NCBI GenBank assembly: GCA_039881145.1
Contig: JAYKKI010000032.1
Span: 14,697,501-14,761,500, forward strand
Reading direction: 5' to 3'
DNA from: Druceiella hillmani
Taxonomy: Eukaryota > Arthropoda > Insecta > Lepidoptera > Hepialidae
Length of the DNA stretch: 64,000 nt
Part shown: piece after piece, positions 58,441-64,000 of the stretch
How the letters are laid out: each line of letters begins with the position of its first letter
How positions within the stretch are numbered: position 1 is the stretch's first letter
Position numbers and translations under genes: made by a program
Notes under the pieces: model-generated
Told to the model about the DNA's origin: nothing
What the model saw: only the letters and a program-made list of their open reading frames with translations
The model's database searches: none

Positions 58441-58690
58441 TTAAAACTAGCGTGACCCGTGCAAAGTCTTCGCATTATTTATTCCATTATGAAGCTCAGA
58501 TGACAGATCAAACAAATATTTTACTAAAATTGACATATAGAGGCGCAAGTATCAAAAGCATTGAGCTAAAGCGCCACTTTATTTATACGTGAGTGGATTT
58601 GAAATTAAACAAAAATTTTACCGACCGTCAATCATATTAACGTTGAGCCGTTAGATGGCAGCATTGCTGTTTTGTGTATATAATTTTAAT
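58441..58690. repeat. Possible dispersed repeat relic
   Basis: ACTAGCGTGACCCGTGCAAA then GTCTTCGCATTATTTATTCC resembles the 'ACTAGCTGACCCG...CTTCGC' head of repeats widespread in Lepidoptera and other insects. TTAGATGGCAGCA near 58651 is a CTCF-type word. There is no coding frame. Confidence 0.35.
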
Positions 58691-59109
58691 AATTAATTAA
58701 TTTGCAAAAACAATAGCAATAATAAATTTTTTAGTTGTGGATGCCGGTAGAGCAAGCAATTATCTATAAAATGATATATAATTTATGTGGATTAGTTGTG
58801 AGGTTTTTTCTAAAAAGGGAGTGTAACATCTTAACCTCAGCGTATTAATATATATGAGATGATGATTATTAATTAATTCAGTAAGATATTCACAGAAGCT
58901 TTATGAATATCCTCAACGTCTCTTTTAATCTAATTCATTCTGAAAACTTTAGCTAACTTGCACGAGCAAGTTTTTATGCTTTCTTGAAACATTATACATG
59001 TTTTTATTACAATTACTGTAAATATTATAATTGCTTGTTTTATATAATTTCTCATTTCCATGATTAACAATATTTAATCAATTTTATTCAGTTCAGTCAC
59101 ATGTACTCT
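58691..59109. other. AT-rich spacer
   Basis: Nothing recognised. Confidence 0.6.
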
Positions 59110-59240
59110 GTCTTTTTAGAGTTCCGTAATCCAATATTGAAATGTTATAATTTCAACATGTTCGTCCGTTCGTCTGTCTATCATTATCTATCAGTTTCTA
59201 CAATTTTAAACCTATGTTTATAATAGTTTTCTATGAAACG
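59110..59240 (-). repeat. Dispersed insect repeat relic, reverse orientation
   Basis: TTTTTAGAGTTCCGTAATCC followed by TTCGTCCGTTCGTCTGTCTA reads in reverse as the GACAGACGAACGGACG and TACGGAACTCTAAAAA layout of the repeat at 60930-61117. Diverged and non-coding. Confidence 0.55.
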
Positions 59241-60690
59241 CTTTATATATGTAGCAAAACATTAAAAAATTCAAGGTTAATCCATTTCATGCAGAATTGG
59301 TAATTTTTTTCCCATGTTTCATCGAATGATGCATCATAGGATAGGTTATTTAAAACTAAATTAGACTACATTTCCTTTTTTTTTAATTTTCAAAATATTA
59401 AACTCAAAATGACACACAGTGCGCTGTGCGCTTCTTAATTTCTCGACCCCGCTCTTGAAAAATTAGAAAAGCATCTAAATATTAGTGTTTGATTAGGAAT
59501 TTAAATTCAAATTTTTTCCCTTAATTTGCACTAATAAGTCGTAGACATCTGGATAACGAAAGAACCCTATTATTCCAAAACGCACCTGATCGCTTTTATT
59601 TCTTGTTTTAGCAACAAACTTAATTTTTTTTCCAGTAATTAATTATATAATAGCCGTTAGAGATAAAATTAATCGTGAGTCTCGAACGCAACCATTTATG
59701 AAAACGCATTTTCTTATAATTATATTAAAAATTAAAATATACTATCATTATTGAAAAAAGATGATATATCCTGATCACTCATTAGTCATCTAGTTTTCAC
59801 TCAAAGTTTCCGCTTAAAGTCGGCGTATAACTCTATTTTTCATAACATGCTATTAGCTTTTCTTTACAGGACCATTCTTCTTCGGAGCAAAAAGAATTTG
59901 GGGTTCAAATATTTACGTATTAGTCACTAACACTTTTGTTTCAGTGATTATTTTTCGTTAGTGTCGGTTACTAGGACTAACCTTATAAATTGGTACCGGC
60001 AAACGTAAGAAAATAATAATGGACAAGGGATGAATTAAAAATTTAAAATAATATGGCCGTAAATATGCTATTTTCATAACTAATCATTAAATTATAAACT
60101 GGGCTTCAAAATGTCACACTATCCTAATAATTTTGTAAATAAGGAAATATTTCTGTTTATTTGATAGTTAAGAAATAAACCAATCGTCATTAAATTGACA
60201 GAACAATGAAACATATTACAGGCTAATATACAGATTTGTTTTAAGGAATATACTGATAATTACCAAATACCAATATACAGATCTTATCTCGAGGAAGACA
60301 CAAAAATTTCTTTAAAGAATGAGAAAAACAATTTTCTCGTGGTTTTGCTCTTGATTAGCGTGAGTAAGCTACTTCTTTATGAAATCATTAGAATCATCTT
60401 GAAATGTGAAAATATGAATTTTCCTTTTCAACAAAAAAATATACGTAAATAAAACTGGCCAAGTATGAGTGGGACTCGCACAGAAAAGGACCCATAGCAC
60501 TGAACAATATTAAACTTATAAGTTTGCATTTCTCAAAGACTCGGAGAAACAAAATTATTGCTGCGGTCGGTGTCAAAAATATCCCGTTACCCAAAACCTG
60601 CACAACACATCTTATTTAAACCAATTTCCGTTGAAATTTTATTTTAAGTTCTACTATTTTTGTCAGAATTTTACACATGTTAGTTGAAAA
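59241..60690. other. AT-rich spacer, nothing recognised
   Basis: AT-rich; a 69-codon minus frame (60603-60394) has no domain. Confidence 0.6.
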
Positions 60691-60720
60691 GTTTAAGAAG
60701 GGGCCCTCCCCTTCTTAAAC
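60691..60720. repeat. Perfect small hairpin, 13-bp stem
   Basis: GTTTAAGAAGGGG and CCCCTTCTTAAAC pair exactly around a 4-base loop. There is no T run after it and no adjacent gene, so a terminator role is not implied. Confidence 0.9.
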
Positions 60721-60929
60721 ACATTTTAAGAGTTTAGAAGCGCATATCTCATTAATTATTGATTGAAATAAAAAAGTTACTTTGGAACTTCTGTATCATC
60801 ATTTATGAACTAATGATACTCCATACGCCAATGTGCACTGGTTTCTTTTTTCTTACCTCAGTTAGATGTATGGAGTGCCACCCTTTAATATTATTTCTTT
60901 CAGAATTCCACTCTTTCATTGCATAGCGG
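60721..60929. other. Spacer
   Basis: Nothing recognised. Confidence 0.55.
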
Positions 60930-61117
60930 TTTATAGAAGATACCTCCCATTCATTATACAGTGCCATTCATTATATAGTGTAATTTCATCTATATAGTGC
61001 CAATAATCTGCAAGTAAAACGACTGTGACATACGGACAGACAGACGGATAAACAGACATACGGACGGGACAAAAATATACGGATCAATTTTTGTAATTTA
61101 GCTACGGAACCCTAAAA
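60930..61117 (+). repeat. Dispersed insect repeat relic with GACAGACAGACGG string
   Basis: The right part reads ACATACGGACAGACAGACGG, then ACATACGGACGGGAC, ATTTTTGTAATTTAGCTACG and GAACCCTAAAAACG. This ending is very common in Lepidoptera genomes and gives the best taxonomic hint in the window. The left part has ATTCATTATATAGTG duplicated. Confidence 0.62.
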
Positions 61118-61401
61118 ACGACGTATTTATCAAAAAAAATATATTTACAATGAAATAATTGTGACCGAGTCCTATTTTTGTTTAATGTGTCGTTTTTAAT
61201 AGTATTTTAGTAAAAAAAACAATAAAATTCATATTTTTACTATACTGAATTAATACTACAAATGTTTATGCAGACGAAGTCGCACGTAATAACTAATATT
61301 TCGATGTGAGATATTATTTTCACGATTTAATCAATGTGTTTTGCAAGATTATTTGTACTCATGATCTTGTACTCGATAAAAATGTCACTATTTCTTTAAC
61401 C
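61118..61401. other. AT-rich spacer
   Basis: Nothing recognised. Confidence 0.6.
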
Positions 61402-61403
61402 TA

Positions 61404-61468
<65 letters not shown>
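61402..61468. repeat. (TA)n microsatellite
   Basis: About 67 bp of TA dinucleotides with one TGTA near the left end; the frame of 98 codons across it is an artefact. Confidence 0.97.
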
Positions 61469-61472
<4 letters not shown>

Positions 61473-61669
61473 GTGTAATTTAGAATACTCGGTTGTTTTG
61501 GTAGAAGGTCAGATTTTTTCATTATTGTCATTAAAACAAAAATATGATTTAGTTGTGGCTTTCTCCGGCCTTTATAATGAAATTTCTCACAAAATTTTAT
61601 AACATGGATTAAATAAAGATTTCATGTAAACTTTTCTTTTCGTTCAACAAATTTCTTCCTCTTAAAGTG
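61469..61669. other. AT-rich spacer
   Basis: Nothing recognised. Confidence 0.55.
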
Positions 61670-62060
61670 ACGACCCATAAAACAAATTAAAACTGTGCAC
61701 ACTCCACCTTCCACAAACGCATCCGTGGTCATCAAACATCTACTTCGGCTCTAACACCGGTGTTTAGCATAAATTATATCGTTAACCTTTCCGCTGCCAT
61801 TGTTGTATTATCAACCAAGTCGGGGATGCTGCAAGCGAGATTTGTTAATCAGATTCGGCTAAATCGGTTTATTCGTAATAGAAGCATAATGAGCTAGTTG
61901 CGTAATGTAATAAAGAGGAATTAGGTAATAATCTAAATATAGAAGATCCTTGTAGACGCATTTAACTTTTGCATCGAGGAACGGATCGCAGTGCAGCTGT
62001 TTCAATTAATTGTTTATCTCATAATTCGTAGCGTGTTGAAATTTGCAATGTCTTATTGAA
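61670..62060. promoter_or_regulatory. Enhancer-like block with Sox and homeodomain words
   Basis: A more balanced base composition than its flanks. CCATTGTT at 61798-61805 matches the Sox consensus. TTAATCAGATTCGGCTAAAT, GGTTTATTCGTAATAG, GAGGAATTAGGTAATAATC and GCAGCTGTTTCAATTAATTG carry homeodomain and E-box cores. No reading frame. Clustered motifs suggest an enhancer, but motif density alone is weak evidence in AT-rich DNA. Confidence 0.33.
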
Positions 62061-62413
62061 TAAGACGTAATCGCTACGCAGTTAAGTGGTATTTAACTGG
62101 ATAAACTGTAAGCATAATTAAAATTTGATTCATATAAAATACCAGTCAACTTTGAACAGTATATTAAAGAATATAATATTTCGCGACTTGATTTCAGAGA
62201 GAATGTACTGAATCTTTAAAATATTTTATTGAAAAATCCACCACGAAAAACTTGATTCGAAATACAATTTTCATAAACACTAATCACAAAGGATTATATA
62301 TAGTTAACAGTTGCTCCAAGCATTTGGTTTAATGAATAGAAATGTAGTTACTGCATTTTTTATTTGCACATCAATAAATTTGGTGACCGAGCAAATTTTT
62401 GTTTTAAAATTTT
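62061..62413. other. AT-rich spacer
   Basis: Nothing recognised. Confidence 0.6.
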
Positions 62414-62470
62414 CAATTAAATGAAACTATGTGATGTAGTATTGTTTCTACTTTTTTTTAAATTTCTTTA

Positions 62471-62511
62471 CCATGGCCTAGGTTTCGTTGTATTACAATA
62501 TCTTCAGGTGG
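62471..62511 (-). ncRNA. Hammerhead-like motif, decayed (copy E, left arm)
   Basis: CCAC, CTGAAGA and GAAACC are kept. The first stem II pair is now A-C, the stem III U of the cleavage triplet has become C, and the stem I 3' strand reads ATGG. Activity is unlikely. Confidence 0.42.
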
Positions 62512-62556
62512 ACTATTAGCAAATATATAGCAAAGATATATATCTTAGCTAATAGC

Positions 62557-62597
62557 TCATCTGAAGATGTTATAATACAAGGAAGCCTAGGTCGTGG
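62557..62597 (+). ncRNA. Hammerhead-like motif, decayed (copy E, right arm)
   Basis: CTGAAGA and CCTAGGTCGTGG are kept. GAAA has become GGAAG, stem II is weakened (GTTAT against ACAAG), and stem I 5' reads TCAT. Activity is unlikely. Confidence 0.42.
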
Positions 62598-62720
62598 TAA
62601 AGAAATTAAAGAAAGTAGAGACAATACTACATCACGTAGTTTCATTTAATTGTGAATAATGAATTTCTACAAAATTAACGCCAAATATATTCAACGTTAA
62701 AATTTGCTTGAAGATTATTT

Positions 62721-62766
62721 ATGATTTTTGATTTAATTTATGTATCTAAATTAAATCAAAAATCAT
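62721..62766. repeat. Perfect inverted repeat, 20-bp arms
   Basis: ATGATTTTTGATTTAATTTA (62721-62740) and its exact complement (62747-62766), with a 6-bp loop. Confidence 0.92.
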
Positions 62767-63119
62767 ATTTGGTTGTCAAACCTGTCTACGCGGCTTTAAT
62801 CTCATTCTTACCACAGAACTTCTTTATGATATACCAAAGATAGTGCCTTCTGACTGAAGATAGCGGTGATAATTAAAGTTAATTTTCATCACCATAAAAG
62901 GATAACTAAAATTTCCATTGAATTGAGAAGTGTCAATTATATTATAGATATGAGTTTTATTCATTAAGAAACAAAAATTTATTTCATCTAGCACATATAA
63001 AGTCAAGTCTGAATATGAATGAAATTAAAATATCTCGGTGTGCTATGTATTAACTTCATTTCAAAATTCCACTCGTGAAGTCGACAGTATCTGATGACGA
63101 TAGCTAATACTAATGATAA
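62767..63119. other. AT-rich spacer
   Basis: Nothing recognised. Confidence 0.6.
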
Positions 63120-63262
63120 TTTGTAAGCTTTAATCCATTTAAAAGCTAAATTTTTAATTTAGAAAACACTTTTAATCCATGATTGATTTAAAATTTCCCT
63201 TTGTAAGCTTTATTCCATTTAAAAGCTGAATTTTTAATTTAGGAAACAGTTACAATCCATGA
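63120..63262. repeat. Direct duplication, 63-bp copies 80 bp apart
   Basis: TTGTAAGCTTTAATCCATTT, AAAAGCTAAATTTTTAATTT and the following AATCCATGA occur at 63120-63182 and, slightly changed, at 63200-63262. Confidence 0.88.
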
Positions 63263-63324
63263 AAAATTGGAAAGTCACATCCCGATTTTAGATTTAAAGT
63301 CGGGATGTGACTTTCCAAATTTTC
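63261..63324. repeat. Inverted repeat, 25-bp arms, one mismatch
   Basis: The left arm (63261-63285), with TTGGAAAGTCACATCCCGA, pairs with 63300-63324 around a 14-bp loop. It overlaps the end of the direct duplication, so the two may have arisen together. Confidence 0.92.
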
Positions 63325-63469
63325 ATATAAAATATCCGTTTTCCAAACTAATTTAGCAAAGAAAATTATAGACGCCAAGTTTTTCCTTTGTGGATAGCAA
63401 GTATATATAATTTTTCTCTAAAAGTACGCAGTGTCACTGCCATATTCATTATATATCTTACCACGTCAT
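63325..63469. other. AT-rich spacer
   Basis: Nothing recognised. Confidence 0.6.
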
Positions 63470-63870
63470 TGCGGTTGTAGTCCAACTGTTTTTACGGACA
63501 CTCGTAAACGTCTTTATTCCAAACACTTTAAAATACTCACTCCCATACGGACTCAAAACCACACCATGATCTAATTAGCTTCCAAAACACACAGCTCCAT
63601 TTCCACATCCAAATTTTCATATCTACGTTAGCACCCAGTGCCCAAATAGTCTGGTTTCTAAGCGCCGACCACCCGTACGACGTCGTTTTGTCATTTAAAA
63701 ACCAATTAAAAACACCATCCGTTTCTTGGCTGCAGCCGCTATTTTATGGCCCGCGCGATGACGATCGTCTACTTGGGTGTTTAAGTAAACATTATGAATC
63801 TATAAATAAGGGTCTTTATGAAAACAAGTGTCGCGCTTCTGTTTATAGAGAAATGTACAGTTTAATAGCG
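63470..63870. promoter_or_regulatory. GC-richer block, possible regulatory element
   Basis: Balanced composition with CAGCCGCTATTTTATGGCCC (a Cdx/Abd-B-type TTTTATGG core), CGACCACCCGTACGACGTCG and TGATCTAATTAGC. A 61-codon plus frame (63688-63873) is open but unrecognised. It could also be part of an exon reaching no clear splice site. Confidence 0.3.
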
Positions 63871-64000
63871 TAATCCGTATATGGGTCAAGCCTCTAGTGC
63901 CTGGGAGAGTTTGAGAAATGTAGTATTTTTAGCATGAAACTAGAAACTGATGAGACTTCATTATATGTATAAGATATCTTACTAATATAAGAATTTTACA
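63871..64000. other. Spacer to window end
   Basis: Nothing recognised. Confidence 0.6.

Larger units (their letters stand above)
62414..62696. mobile_element. Hammerhead-bearing foldback element, copy E (inverted dimer)
   Basis: The most complete copy. CAATTAAATGAAACTATGTG at the left and ACTACATCACGTAGTTTCAT then TTAATTG at the right form the terminal repeats. The minus-strand ribozyme unit (62511-62471) and the plus-strand unit (62557-62597) face each other around GCAAATATATAGCAAAGATA. The right outer extension, to about 62696, is the complement of the left extension of copies A and D. The element is thus a long inverted dimer that can fold into one extended hairpin. Confidence 0.82.

Noticed and set aside
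60691..60720. Rho-independent-style terminator hairpin
   Set aside because: The context is eukaryotic and there is neither a T run nor an upstream gene; it is only a perfect small palindrome.

Overview
The window looks like gene-poor, AT-rich insect nuclear DNA. Supporting signs are long satellite and minisatellite arrays, six long (TA)n tracts, decayed LINE fragments of RTE and jockey/CR1 type, a tRNA-derived SINE, foldback (MITE-like) elements, and dispersed repeat relics carrying strings of the ACGGACAGACAGACGG kind beside CTACGGAACCCTAAAA. That last combination is familiar from Lepidoptera, so a moth or butterfly is my leading guess, but the sequence does not settle the order. Nothing bacterial or viral is visible, and no complete protein-coding gene can be recognised.

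Layout. 1-4585 is a 63-bp satellite with nested higher-order periods of 3, 12 and 37 units. 5222-7790 holds three more tandem arrays (37, about 173 and 36 bp) and a SINE. 7800-20600 is AT-rich spacer broken by two long foldbacks, an RTE LINE 3' end with a target-site duplication, a diverged insect repeat block, and CpG-rich islands near 10.1-10.45 kb and 12.3-12.5 kb. 20600-31400 has further islands, (TA)n tracts, a minisatellite of about 29 bp, a piggyBac-like fragment and a candidate 99-bp exon. 31.4-31.97 kb has the best candidate coding exon, with a polyadenylation signal. 34.9-38.6 kb is tandem repeats. 39.4-40.35 kb is a decayed reverse transcriptase on the minus strand. 47-54 kb mixes CpG islands, hairpins and a repeat of about 190 bp. 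55.56-55.99 kb looks like a promoter plus short first exon. 61.7-63.9 kb has more island-like, possibly regulatory sequence.

The most interesting find is a dispersed foldback element present five times (10.84, 30.35, 48.14, 54.11 and 62.4 kb). Its core fits a minimal hammerhead ribozyme: CCAC, CTGAAGA, a hairpin, GAAA, ACC-TA-GGT, C, GTGG. Two copies (10925-10965 and 48150-48190) keep all required core bases and pairings; the others are decayed. In the 62.4-kb copy two ribozyme units face each other in an inverted arrangement. This recalls the hammerheads of Penelope-like and other small retroelements.

Between the repeats, short CpG-rich islands with factor-like motifs (YY1/Pho, CTCF, ETS, Sox, CCAAT) stand out from the AT-rich spacer. 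The simplest reading is a regulatory desert or large introns around developmental genes lying outside or only marginally inside the window. That reading is inference.
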